From positions 1-43,180 of the forward strand of contig NZ_BDBM01000065.1 in assembly GCF_001612985.1 (NCBI RefSeq): a DNA stretch of 43,180 bases, in the 5' to 3' direction. The stretch's first letter is position 1, and every line of letters begins with the position of its first letter. A program made the position numbers and the translations under genes. The stretch is from Nocardia gamkensis NBRC 108242. Its GTDB lineage: Bacteria > Actinomycetota > Actinomycetes > Mycobacteriales > Mycobacteriaceae. The notes under the pieces are model-generated. The model ran no database searches and had not been told where the DNA came from. It saw only the letters and a list, made by a program, of their open reading frames with translations. Positions 22,911 through 31,936 of the stretch are shown here, piece after piece.

Positions 22911-25900
22911 CCAGTCTGCGCCAGTTGGCTACGCAGATCGCATGTGCGTTCTCTGAGGAGTTCTTCGGGTTCCCTGGCGCCGACGGCCGCACCGTCGTCC
23001 CACTGGACCAAGCGGGTCTGATCGCCTCGGGCAGGATGGATCTGTGGTCGGACTGGCCCGACCAGCCCGAGAACACCCAGCGGCTGGTGGGACAGTTCCT
23101 GCGACTCCGCCACAACGAGCTCGGCTCGCCCCGGCGGTTCCTCGAAGCAGCCCGCAAGCTGCGCCACGATCAGAACAGTCCTTACCAGGTGCCCGACGAG
23201 ATTCCCGACAACGCGGTCACCTGCGTGATCGCCCGGCACGGCCAGCACCCACTTGAACTCGCGCAGCGTCTGCTCGAGGAGGCCGAAACAAAGTATCTAC
23301 AGGGCCGGCGTCCGCTACCGGTGGCCGGACCCGGCAAGTACAGCTTCGGCTGGCATGGCGAGTCCACAGTCGAGCTGCCGATCACCGTGCACGGGGCCAC
23401 GGTCGCCCCTGTTGTGCTGGACACAGCCGGGAAGGTGGATGACGTCAAAGTCAGCCCGGCCGAGCTCAAGGCACTGGCAAACCATCTGGCTCAGGTTTCG
23501 GGAACCTCGCCCTGGCAGAGCGGCATTATCGAGGAGCTGTTCGACAAGCTGCGCGACGTCGATGACTTGCCTGTGACCGAGTTGCTGCTGCGAGCTGGTG
23601 GCATCCGGTTGCTCAACGCGCCTACCGGAGTCGGTAAGAGCGTGCTGACCCGGTTGCTGGCAGTCCATTTGGCACGGCAGGGCGTTCCCGTGGCGATCGT
23701 GGTGGGCACTATCCACGACGCCCTTAGCGCCGCCGAGCAGATCGCTGATGAGGAGGACACCGCGCGGCGCCTGACCGCGAGTATCGAGCACGACCTCGCC
23801 GTCCTGGGCACGCCCGCTCGGTGTGTAGCCCTGGTGTCTCCGCGGCGGCTGGACGAAAAGGCTACTCAGGCGGCCGAACGCGGTGAGTGGGATCGCTTCG
23901 ACCAGCTGGGTTATGGCTGCGTTCTGCCCGCCCTCACCGTCGACGGCCCGCCGCCTGCCGCACCGGACGAGCCTTGCACCTCCCTGCGTGCTCTGCCTGA
24001 GCCCGACCAGGAAGAGACCAGCCCTGACAAGAAGGGTAGGCAGGCCAAGGCTGATGCAGACCAGCGGTACGCCTGTCCCATGCTGAGCGCGTGCGGGCGA
24101 CATCGAGGGTTCCACAATGCCGCCGCGGCCGACATCATCGTCACCAACCACCACAACCTGATCCACGGCACGGTGCCGATACCTGTACGAGTCGACGGCA
24201 TCGACCACAGCCGTATGCCGGTGCTGGAGTTCTTGATGCGTCGCTGTCCGGTGCTGATCATCGACGAGATCGACCTGTTGCAGAGCAACATGTTCGACGC
24301 CGGTGCCCGGCAACTGGTGCTCGCAGCCAGCGGCGGGCGACAAGAGCTGCCCCTGGCCCAGCTCGACACCCAACGCACGATGCTGATGCCCGCTGAGGAC
24401 CGTGAAGTTTTTCCAGCCCTGTCTCGCACCCGATTCCTGGCTGACCAGTTCCTCAACTACGTACTGGAACAGGACCTTTGGTTGGAGGCAGACCTCGACC
24501 GCCCAGGCTCCGGCTGGCATGTCCCCGGCGCCAACGACCGCATGCTGCTCCAAGCCCTGTTCGGTGTCGAGGACGCTATCGACGGGATCGCACCGGAAAT
24601 TTACGAGCAGTTCAACGCCTTGTTCCCAGATACTCGCGAGGTCAACGGCGGAACGCCGCCGCGCAAGATGCGCAAGGTCGCCACTCTGCTGCGCGCGGTC
24701 GTCAGCAACGACACCGGCCAGGACCGGATTCGCGAGGTCACGCACAGCCTGCACCGCACGCTGGCCCGACGAGTGCGGGATAAGGATCTGCGCCGCGCCG
24801 TGGTCAATGCCCTGCTCGTGCGGACATGGCTTGGCGCGCTCCACCAATCGCTGACTCGGCTGACCTTTGCGGTCAGCTCACCAGGCACTGAGCTTCCCGC
24901 GGCACGCGTGCTCGCAGACAAGCTCGGCAACTTCGTCCAGCACGCCACGATCCCCTATGGCCCGCTCGGGTATCTGCTGTTCGGGTTCCGCGTGGACAAG
25001 GTGTCCGACCCCTACCCGCAGGGCAAGCTGTCGGTGCAGGCCATCGCCGGCGACCCGCACACCACCATTGCGCAGCTGGGCGGCACGGTGGCCTTGGCCA
25101 CCGCGGGTGTGCAACGGATCGTCTTGGGCTTGTCTGCCACGGCGTTTTTCCCCGGCGCCGCCCGTGAGCACATCAAGGCCGAAGTCACCTACGCCATGAC
25201 CGACGCGGCGCCCGGGGCGTTCACCACCCGAGCGGGCAAGGCGCTCGACGAGGAGTTCCAGGCCATCCACATCGGTGGCCGCTCCGAGTCCCAGAAGCCT
25301 GACGCGATCCGGGAACTCGGCAAGACCCTGTGGGATCAGCACCTGGACAGACACCTACGCAAGCTTGCCGAGACCGCGCCCGATCGGGAACTGTGCATGC
25401 TGGTCGGCAACTCCTACAAACATGCCGCGCTGCTCGGTGCGGGGATCGCCTCACACGTCGGCGACCCGAGCTGGGTTGCCGTTGTCGTGCCGAAAGACCA
25501 TCGCTCTTCTGCCGTGGCGTTGCCGTCCGGGGTGGTGCGTGTGACGGTGGAGGATCTGGAGGCACTGCCGCGCGAGTATCCGAATGTCAAGGTCTGCATC
25601 GCGCCGTTGAGTTTGGTGGCGCGTGGTCTCAACATCCTGGTACCCGGTGACCAGCGCTCCGCGCTGGCATCGGTCTGGGTGTGCGTGCGTCCACCGACTC
25701 AACTGACCGACTCGGCCGAGATGTTCGCCAGCGTCAACTCCCATGCGCTCAACATCGGCATCCCTGGTCCGGACCCCGCAGCCGTACTGAACGAGCAACG
25801 TCAGGCCGCGTTCTCACGGCTCTACCACATCCTGGCCAGCGATCCCCGATTCAGCAGGCTCAGCCGCGTGCTCAAAGCCGAAGCCGTAGCGGGGATGCTC

Positions 25901-26143
25901 GTCGACCTGATCCAGCTCGCCGGACGCGCTCGCCGAGGCGGCACTCCGGTCGAACTCTACCTGGTCGACGGTGCTTTCCACGACGCCAAGTTCGGCAGCG
26001 ACCTGCCGGGCCTGCTGCGCTTCTACTACGACAACCTGACCCCAGCCAGCCAGCGTGCACTGAGCCGAATCTACGGCTCCACACTGGTGTCCTGGCTCGA
26101 CTTCGCCGGGATTGACCACACTTCCGAGGACGACAACCGATGA
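22907..26143 (+). CDS. pPIWI-RE island helicase, DinG/XPD-like with probable Fe-S cluster
   Basis: This 1078-residue protein starts at GTG 22907 (GTGA overlap with the nuclease gene). An N-terminal region of about 220 residues (probably island domain Z) precedes the helicase core. The P-loop is NAPTGVGKSVLT with Lys244; Walker B is LIIDEIDLLQ with Asp453 and Glu454; motif VI is QLAGRARRGG (Q1003, R1007, R1010). Between the P-loop and Walker B are C338, C357, C390 and C396, as for the Fe-S cluster of XPD/DinG helicases, followed by the family's VTNHHNLIHG. It would unwind DNA for the PIWI protein or the nuclease. All motifs look intact. The Fe-S ligand assignment is inference. Confidence 0.82.
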   Translation: MTSLRQLATQIACAFSEEFFGFPGADGRTVVPLDQAGLIASGRMDLWSDWPDQPENTQRLVGQFLRLRHNELGSPRRFLEAARKLRHDQNSPYQVPDEIPDNAVTCVIARHGQHPLELAQRLLEEAETKYLQGRRPLPVAGPGKYSFGWHGESTVELPITVHGATVAPVVLDTAGKVDDVKVSPAELKALANHLAQVSGTSPWQSGIIEELFDKLRDVDDLPVTELLLRAGGIRLLNAPTGVGKSVLTRLLAVHLARQGVPVAIVVGTIHDALSAAEQIADEEDTARRLTASIEHDLAVLGTPARCVALVSPRRLDEKATQAAERGEWDRFDQLGYGCVLPALTVDGPPPAAPDEPCTSLRALPEPDQEETSPDKKGRQAKADADQRYACPMLSACGRHRGFHNAAAADIIVTNHHNLIHGTVPIPVRVDGIDHSRMPVLEFLMRRCPVLIIDEIDLLQSNMFDAGARQLVLAASGGRQELPLAQLDTQRTMLMPAEDREVFPALSRTRFLADQFLNYVLEQDLWLEADLDRPGSGWHVPGANDRMLLQALFGVEDAIDGIAPEIYEQFNALFPDTREVNGGTPPRKMRKVATLLRAVVSNDTGQDRIREVTHSLHRTLARRVRDKDLRRAVVNALLVRTWLGALHQSLTRLTFAVSSPGTELPAARVLADKLGNFVQHATIPYGPLGYLLFGFRVDKVSDPYPQGKLSVQAIAGDPHTTIAQLGGTVALATAGVQRIVLGLSATAFFPGAAREHIKAEVTYAMTDAAPGAFTTRAGKALDEEFQAIHIGGRSESQKPDAIRELGKTLWDQHLDRHLRKLAETAPDRELCMLVGNSYKHAALLGAGIASHVGDPSWVAVVVPKDHRSSAVALPSGVVRVTVEDLEALPREYPNVKVCIAPLSLVARGLNILVPGDQRSALASVWVCVRPPTQLTDSAEMFASVNSHALNIGIPGPDPAAVLNEQRQAAFSRLYHILASDPRFSRLSRVLKAEAVAGMLVDLIQLAGRARRGGTPVELYLVDGAFHDAKFGSDLPGLLRFYYDNLTPASQRALSRIYGSTLVSWLDFAGIDHTSEDDNR

Positions 26144-28920
26144 CCATGGGCGATGACAAGCTGCACTTGCTGGCCTACCCGCTGACCGCAGAACTGCACG
26201 GGGTGGTGCGTGTCTACCGCTTCCCGGAACGAGCCCGCGACGTTTGGAGCGACTTGCTCGATCGCTACCGCGACATCACCGGTTCCCACGGAAACTTGCC
26301 CTACGCGGGCTTGGCCACCGCGCTACGCGCCATCGGCCGCACCAGCGTCAACCTATTTCCGACCAGCCGCAGCAACCCACCTCGGCAAATGATCAGTCGT
26401 CGCAGCCTGGACAGCCGCGACATCCACGACGCCGTGGTCCTGTGGGAACAGGCTCTGCTCAGGGTGCCCGAGGACGAGATGAGCTTTTCCTACGCCAGCG
26501 AACTGGCGGAACTCCTCGCCAGCATCGAGCCCGATGAGGTCGTGTTGGGCAACGAGATCAAGCGGGTGGGTGACCAGCCCGATGCGGCCTATTGGGTGTA
26601 CGACGCGGCCACCTGGGAAGTGGCCCAACAACTGGCCGACCGAACGTGGAAGATCGACGACCGTGAAATCGCCCTGCGGGCAGACACCCAGGGAAACCTG
26701 CTGGTCTGGAACAAGGACCTGCTGTGGACCGGCCAGTGGGACAACGACGAGAACAACCCGTCCTATGCCGCGCTTCGCGTGCAACTAACGATGAAGACGC
26801 TGCCCTGGATGCGCGACCCGGTCGTTGTCGTCGACCCCTCGGTGTCCAGGCTCAGTCGCTGGCTCAACTCATCCCGCACTGCCTGGCTGGCCCAGCGCTC
26901 GACACAGGATCCGCTGCTCACGCTCGCCGTCGAAGGCCGCGGCCCAGCGACCCGGATCGAACGCACCAGCGACATCGCCCTCACGGTGTGGGCACGCCTG
27001 GGCGGCGAGACCCTGATCCGGCCAGAAGATCGCAACCTGACCGGCGAACCCGGCAGACTGCGTGCACTGGTCCCGAAGTCCGTACGCTTCCCGATCGGCC
27101 GCGGCGTCGGCATGCACACCATCCGTGAACTCAGCAGTCACCTCTCCACGGTCCTGGATACGCCCAACATCATCGCCCGCAACGTAGCTGGCCACAGATT
27201 CCCCAAGGGCACGCGCCGACAAGTGACAGCGGGCCGGGACACCGACCTGCTCGACGAATCCGCCCTGCCCACAATCATTGAAGCATCAGGCTGCCGACGC
27301 CTACGGATCCTCGTCCTCTACCGCCACCAGCACACCCGGACCCGGCTCCAGCGCCTGCTGGCCTACCACTTCAACCGCCCCGACCTCGCCGACATCGGCA
27401 TGCCAGAGGACGAACCGACACTGATCGGCGACCACGTCGAAATCATCTTCCACCAGGCCGCCGCATTGCTGGCCCACGGCGACCACTCCGGCCGAGCTGA
27501 GCTCTTGGCTGCGGTGCCTCACCTCGACGTAACCGGCGACACACGGATCGTGGCGCTGTGCGAGACCGAGTACGACGCGCGCGCATGGGCCGCGCAACGC
27601 AAGCAGTCCCGTCGACCCGACAGTACGGTGGACGACCCTGATTTGACCGACGCCAAGCACCCTCTCAACCGAATGCTTGCCCAGCACCACGTACTTGCCC
27701 AGTTCATCACCACCAGGCCCTCGCCCAAATCAGACACCGAGCTGGCGGCGAAGACGAGCGAAGGGAACGTTAACGACGGTACCCAGTTCGGCAACAACGA
27801 GACCGCTCCCAGCGAGGAGAATGACCTGCTGACCAAGCTGGGACTCAGCCTGAAGAAGGATCATCCGGGTCACAACGCAGTCGCCGACATGCTGCGAGCC
27901 GCTGGTCTGATCCATCCTCGACTCAGCCGAGCGCTTGCCTACGGCCGCTACGGTTTGAGGGAGCCTGTCGCGTTCGTCGGCCTTCACATCCGGGAACAGC
28001 GAGGGGCACGTTGGACTTCGGCGGGACCGCGCCTGAGCTGGTCGCTGGTGGCGCTCATCCCCGACGGAGACCACTGGCACACCAAGGCATATCAACCCAA
28101 ACGACACCCGCGTGGGGGAACAACTGGCTGGCAGGACTACTTCGCCGCGAACACTGCCTTTCGCTCGCACTCGCTGCCGGAAGGTAAACGCCAAGACCTC
28201 TCGCTCGTCGACAGCATTGACACCGCACTCGGCCAACTCCAAGACCACCTCGACACAGCCACCGGCTACGTCCTCCTGGTTTCTGGAGACAGCTCCCGCG
28301 CCCTGTGGCCGCTCCTCGCCAACAAAAACCTCGACCTGCGTCCGGACTCAGCAGGCCGGATCAACGACCGGCCTGCGCTCCCAGGGTGCAGCCCCTCCAG
28401 TGGTCATCGCCCGCGGGCCATCGTTCGCGTGACCTCCGGCTCCCGTGACCTCCCCCGGCCGGTCGAGTTGCACGTTGGCGTAGACGAGAGACAGGCGGAA
28501 GGAAGCGTCCAGAAGGAGCCTCACATCAAGAAGACCACCGAGGGTCTCTACCAGCTCGACGGGGCCCAGAACACATGGATCCTGTCCAACATCCCGCGCC
28601 AGTTCACAGGCGGGCGTCGGTACAGCCGGGCGGGAGAGCACAGCAGCCGTTGGGCCGCCGACAACGAAGCTGGCCAACACACCTGGTATGCCCACACAAC
28701 CACCGAGATCGTCGTGGTCGGCGCAGACACCGACCCGATTCGCTACGCCATCGCCGCCGCACGGCTCTGCGACCACGCCGTCTCATGGGACGGCCGCACC
28801 AGCTACCCGGCGCCCATCCACCTCGCGGCCAAAATGGATAAAGACCACCCCGACTATCGCCGCACCATCGACCCCGACGATGAGGTAGACCTCGACGAAC
28901 TCAAAGACGGCGTCGTCTAA
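26140..28920 (+). CDS. pPIWI-RE family protein (prokaryotic PIWI/Argonaute relative)
   Basis: The 926-residue protein starts at ATG 26140, overlapping the helicase stop (ATGA); ATG 26146 is an alternative. Residues 1-380 form the X region (DUF3962-like). Residues about 385-480 (RRLRILVLYRHQHTRTRLQR...) look like the MID-type domain. Residues about 600-926 form the RNase H-like PIWI domain: PVAFVGLHIREQ, YVLLVSGDSSRALWP, PRAIVRVTSG, TTEIVVVG and a final TSYPAPIHLAAKM. The family is named for conserved Arg and Glu; candidates are Arg763 and Glu856. At the first-strand position where active PIWI enzymes carry Asp, I see His616. Nucleic-acid binding is expected; nuclease activity is uncertain. 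Confidence 0.8.
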   Translation: MTMGDDKLHLLAYPLTAELHGVVRVYRFPERARDVWSDLLDRYRDITGSHGNLPYAGLATALRAIGRTSVNLFPTSRSNPPRQMISRRSLDSRDIHDAVVLWEQALLRVPEDEMSFSYASELAELLASIEPDEVVLGNEIKRVGDQPDAAYWVYDAATWEVAQQLADRTWKIDDREIALRADTQGNLLVWNKDLLWTGQWDNDENNPSYAALRVQLTMKTLPWMRDPVVVVDPSVSRLSRWLNSSRTAWLAQRSTQDPLLTLAVEGRGPATRIERTSDIALTVWARLGGETLIRPEDRNLTGEPGRLRALVPKSVRFPIGRGVGMHTIRELSSHLSTVLDTPNIIARNVAGHRFPKGTRRQVTAGRDTDLLDESALPTIIEASGCRRLRILVLYRHQHTRTRLQRLLAYHFNRPDLADIGMPEDEPTLIGDHVEIIFHQAAALLAHGDHSGRAELLAAVPHLDVTGDTRIVALCETEYDARAWAAQRKQSRRPDSTVDDPDLTDAKHPLNRMLAQHHVLAQFITTRPSPKSDTELAAKTSEGNVNDGTQFGNNETAPSEENDLLTKLGLSLKKDHPGHNAVADMLRAAGLIHPRLSRALAYGRYGLREPVAFVGLHIREQRGARWTSAGPRLSWSLVALIPDGDHWHTKAYQPKRHPRGGTTGWQDYFAANTAFRSHSLPEGKRQDLSLVDSIDTALGQLQDHLDTATGYVLLVSGDSSRALWPLLANKNLDLRPDSAGRINDRPALPGCSPSSGHRPRAIVRVTSGSRDLPRPVELHVGVDERQAEGSVQKEPHIKKTTEGLYQLDGAQNTWILSNIPRQFTGGRRYSRAGEHSSRWAADNEAGQHTWYAHTTTEIVVVGADTDPIRYAIAAARLCDHAVSWDGRTSYPAPIHLAAKMDKDHPDYRRTIDPDDEVDLDELKDGVV

Positions 28921-29436
28921 TCTGAGGCCGGTGGGTGACTGGTCTGTCGCCAGCTAATTCTCGTTCTGGAATGGTCGGCGGATTCGCCCACCGCCGGGCT
29001 CACGGTTGGTGGGCACTCAGATGTGAGCCGGGCTTGCTTGTCCGTCGGCGTACCTCTGGAAGGGGTCACCCGCGCGGCGTGCAACGCCGCAGACTGGGCC
29101 GTGGCTTGGCCAGACGCGGAAGAAACTAGCCATGGGGTACCCCCGTTCCCCGTTCACGTTCGCATAGGCAGCGGGGACGCTGCGGCGTGCCAGAAGTCCA
29201 TACGGGGTCGCGGCTGACGCGACGCGGCTTGGCGGATGAGACGCGATACGTGCCGTGCAAGAACGACGCCACGACATTCGACGTATTCGTCTCAGCTGGT
29301 CACGGACAGAAGGACGAGGCGCCGATCGGGTCGCGGGAATACCGATTAGTGATACACGTGTTGAGGATCCTGGGTAAATCGTAGAAAAATCGTAGAAAGC
29401 AGGGGTGTACCCGAAAAATGCCCAGGTCAGCGGTGG
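28921..29436 (+). other. Gap between the pPIWI-RE island and iscS; probable element-chromosome junction
   Basis: No supported gene lies in these 516 bp. Short frames here start without ribosome sites and have mixed codon use. The DNA is less GC-rich than the chromosome on the right, especially at 29,340-29,420. It holds GGGGTACCCC (29134-29143), an 8-bp match to the int hairpin arm (29343-29350, extending to 10 bp), and a 11-bp tandem duplication at 29376-29398. The island boundary is probably within 29,330-29,430. No tRNA is present. Confidence 0.45.
29376..29398 (+). repeat. Tandem 11-bp direct repeat near the chromosome junction
   Basis: AAATCGTAGAA occurs at 29376-29386 and 29387-29397, then A. 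It lies about 55 bp before the iscS start in A/T-rich DNA. It could be integrase arm or core sites, or a regulator site for iscS. Confidence 0.45.
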
Positions 29437-29444
29437 TATAGGCT
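29437..29444 (+). promoter_or_regulatory. -10 region of iscS, nearly leaderless start
   Basis: TATAGGCT at 29437-29444 contains TATAGG and TAGGCT, both good -10 matches for actinobacteria. It ends 9 bp before ATG 29454, so the mRNA leader should be 0-3 nt. A TTG in the same frame at 29445 would start upstream of the expected transcript and is rejected. Confidence 0.5.
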
Positions 29445-29453
29445 TTGTCGGTC

Positions 29454-30683
29454 ATGAAGTCGGCTTTTTCGGGTCCGGTCAACGGTGCTGCGCCCCACAC
29501 GGTCTACCTCGATCACGCGGCCACCACACCGATGCTGCCCGCGGCCATCGAGGCGATGACGGCTGCCCTGCGCACCACGGGCAATGCCTCATCCCTGCAC
29601 GGCTCGGGGCGCGCCGCCCGGCGACTGCTCGAAGAGGCGCGCGAGTCGATCGCCGCCGACCTGGGCGCCCGGCCCTCGGAGGTCATCTTCACCTCCGGCG
29701 GCACCGAGAGCGACAACCTGGCGGTGAAGGGCATCTTCTGGGCGCGCCGCGACGCCGATCCGCGCCGCAACCGGATCATCGCCAGTTCGATCGAGCACCA
29801 CGCGGTGATCGATGCGGTGGAGTGGCTGGAGCGGCACGAGGGCGCCGAGGTCACCTGGCTCCCGGTGGACGCAGAAGGGATGGTCGCGCCCGGCGCGCTG
29901 CGCGCCGCGTTCGCCGCGCATCCCGACGACGTCGCGCTGGTCACCGTTATGTGGGCGAACAACGAGGTCGGCGCCATCCAGCCGATCACCGAGCTGGCCG
30001 CCGTGGCAGCGGAATTCGGCGTGCCGATGCACAGCGACGCGGTGCAGGCGGCGGCGCAACTGCCCATCGATTTCGGCGCGAGCGGCCTTTCCGCCGCCAG
30101 CTTCGCCGGGCACAAGGTGGGCGGACCGCACGGCGCCGGGGTGCTGCTGCTGGGCAGGCAGGTGCCGTGCGTGCCGCTGCTGCACGGCGGCGGCCACGAG
30201 CGCGACCTGCGGTCGGGGACCTCGGACACCGCGTCCGCGATCGGGCTGGCCGCGGCGCTGCGCCAGACCGCGGTCGAACTGCCCGTCCGCACGGCCGAAC
30301 TCGTCGCTCTGCGGGACGCGTTGATCGATGGGATCCGCGCCACAGCGCCCGACGCGGTGCTCAACGGCCCGGCGGACGAACGGCGTCTGCCCGGCAACGT
30401 GCACGTCACATTTCCCGGTTGCGAAGGGGATTCGCTGCTGATGCTGCTGGACGCGACGGGGATCGAATGCTCGACCGGTTCGGCGTGCACCGCGGGCGTC
30501 GCCACGCCCAGTCACGTGCTGATCGCCATGGGCGTCGAGCCGTGGCAGGCGCGCGGCTCGCTGCGCTTCTCGTTGGGGCACACCTCGACGCGCGCCGACG
30601 TGGACGCAGTGCTGAAAGTATTGCCGCAGGTGGTGGAGCGGGCCAAGGCCGCGGGCCTGGCCGGTGCGAAAGGAGGTGTCTGA
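29454..30683 (+). CDS. iscS: Cysteine desulfurase
   Basis: The 409-residue protein begins MKSAFSGPVNGAAP. Class V aminotransferase signs are clear: YLDHAATTPM near the N-terminus, SSIEHHAVIDAV, the pyridoxal-phosphate lysine K221 in FAGHKVGGPHGAG, and the sulfur-carrying Cys345 in STGSACTAG. It takes sulfur from cysteine for tRNA thiolation and Fe-S clusters; the next gene, mnmA, uses such sulfur. The stop overlaps the mnmA start (TGATG), so the two are translated together, as in Mycobacterium (Rv3025c-Rv3024c). It is the first chromosomal gene right of the mobile region, and the insertion has left it and its promoter intact. Confidence 0.95.
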   Translation: MKSAFSGPVNGAAPHTVYLDHAATTPMLPAAIEAMTAALRTTGNASSLHGSGRAARRLLEEARESIAADLGARPSEVIFTSGGTESDNLAVKGIFWARRDADPRRNRIIASSIEHHAVIDAVEWLERHEGAEVTWLPVDAEGMVAPGALRAAFAAHPDDVALVTVMWANNEVGAIQPITELAAVAAEFGVPMHSDAVQAAAQLPIDFGASGLSAASFAGHKVGGPHGAGVLLLGRQVPCVPLLHGGGHERDLRSGTSDTASAIGLAAALRQTAVELPVRTAELVALRDALIDGIRATAPDAVLNGPADERRLPGNVHVTFPGCEGDSLLMLLDATGIECSTGSACTAGVATPSHVLIAMGVEPWQARGSLRFSLGHTSTRADVDAVLKVLPQVVERAKAAGLAGAKGGV

Positions 30684-31798
30684 TGCGGGTACTCGCCGCG
30701 ATGAGCGGTGGTGTGGATTCGGCCGTGGCGGCGGCGCGTGCCGTCGACGCCGGTCACGAGGTGGTCGGCGTGCATCTGGCGCTGTCGGCGACACCGGGCA
30801 CGCTGCGCACCGGATCGCGCGGCTGCTGCTCGAAGGAGGACGCCGGTGACGCCCGGCGCGCCGCCGACGTGCTGGGCATCCCGTTCTACGTCTGGGATTT
30901 CGCCGACCGCTTCAAAGAAGACGTCATCGACGATTTCGTCGCGGCCTACGCGGCGGGTGAGACACCCAATCCGTGCCTGCGCTGCAACGAGAAGATCAAG
31001 TTCTCCGCCCTGGCCGACCGCGCGGTGGCGCTCGGCTTCGACGCCGTGGTCACCGGGCACTACGCACGGCTGGAGGACGGCGTGCTGCGCCGCGCCGTCG
31101 ACGCCGACAAGGACCAGTCCTATGTGCTGGCGGTGCTGACCGCGCAGCAGCTTTCGCGCGCGATGTTCCCGGTGGGCGACACCCCCAAGCCGCGGATTCG
31201 CGCCGAGGCGGCCGAGCGCGGCCTGGCCGTCGCGAACAAGCCGGACAGCCACGACATCTGCTTCATCCCCTCCGGCGACACCCGTGCGTTCCTCGGCGCG
31301 AAGATCGGCATCCGGCCCGGCGCGGTCGTCGACGCCGACGGTCAGGTGCTCGCGCGGCACGAAGGCGTGCACGGATTCACCATCGGCCAGCGCAAGGGAT
31401 TGGGATTGCCGGGTCCGGCCGCCGACGGCAAACCGCGATACGTCACCGGCATCGATCCCGATTCCGGCACGGTGCACGTCGGCTCGGCCGAGGACCTGCG
31501 GGTCCGCACGATCGAGGCGGAGCGGGCGATCTGGACCTCCGGTTCCGCGCCCGCGGGCCCGATCGAGTGCGTGGCGCAGGTACGCGCGCACGGCGGCACC
31601 GCGCCCGCGGTCGCCGAGTCGGTCGATGACGGACTGATCGTGCGGCTGCGTGAGCCGCTGACCGGCGTCGCGCGTGGCCAGGCGGTGGTGCTCTACCGTC
31701 CGGACCCGCAGGGCGACGAGGTGATCGGCAGCGGGACCATCTCCGGTACCGTGCGGGAACCCGTCGCGAGCGAAACGGGGGCCGAGGCGGCGCGGTGA
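30683..31798 (+). CDS. mnmA: tRNA-specific 2-thiouridylase
   Basis: This 371-residue protein starts at ATG 30683, after GGAGG. It thiolates U34 of tRNAs for Lys, Glu and Gln. The ATP-pyrophosphatase motif SGGVDSAVAA opens the protein. Catalytic Cys98 in NPCLRCNEKIKF and Cys193 in HDICFIPSGDT correspond to the E. coli pair Cys102/Cys199. VTGHYARL and KDQSYVLAVL are also family segments. A long reading of the same frame upstream of iscS is an artefact. Sulfur probably comes from IscS, directly upstream and overlapping. The gene looks complete. Confidence 0.95.
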   Translation: MRVLAAMSGGVDSAVAAARAVDAGHEVVGVHLALSATPGTLRTGSRGCCSKEDAGDARRAADVLGIPFYVWDFADRFKEDVIDDFVAAYAAGETPNPCLRCNEKIKFSALADRAVALGFDAVVTGHYARLEDGVLRRAVDADKDQSYVLAVLTAQQLSRAMFPVGDTPKPRIRAEAAERGLAVANKPDSHDICFIPSGDTRAFLGAKIGIRPGAVVDADGQVLARHEGVHGFTIGQRKGLGLPGPAADGKPRYVTGIDPDSGTVHVGSAEDLRVRTIEAERAIWTSGSAPAGPIECVAQVRAHGGTAPAVAESVDDGLIVRLREPLTGVARGQAVVLYRPDPQGDEVIGSGTISGTVREPVASETGAEAAR

Positions 31799-31936
31799 TC
31801 CGGCCCGCCCGGCGCGGCCTCCGGCGCCGTCCTCTCCCTCGCAGCCCCTTGTGGTGCGGGGACCGAAAGACCCTGTAGCTGTTGCGGACGACGGAATCCC
31901 GGAATAGCGGAATCGAACGGACGGAGTACGGCGACA

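Noticed and set aside
23315..24847. 510-residue antisense frame inside the helicase gene
   Set aside because: The sense strand encodes Walker motifs and the Fe-S cysteines; the antisense has no recognisable domain.
28921..29436. tRNA gene as integration target
   Set aside because: No TTCGA-type T-loop or cloverleaf was found near the junction on either strand.
29405..30682. N-terminal extension of mnmA over iscS
   Set aside because: It is the iscS gene read in another frame; mnmA starts at 30683 with a ribosome site.
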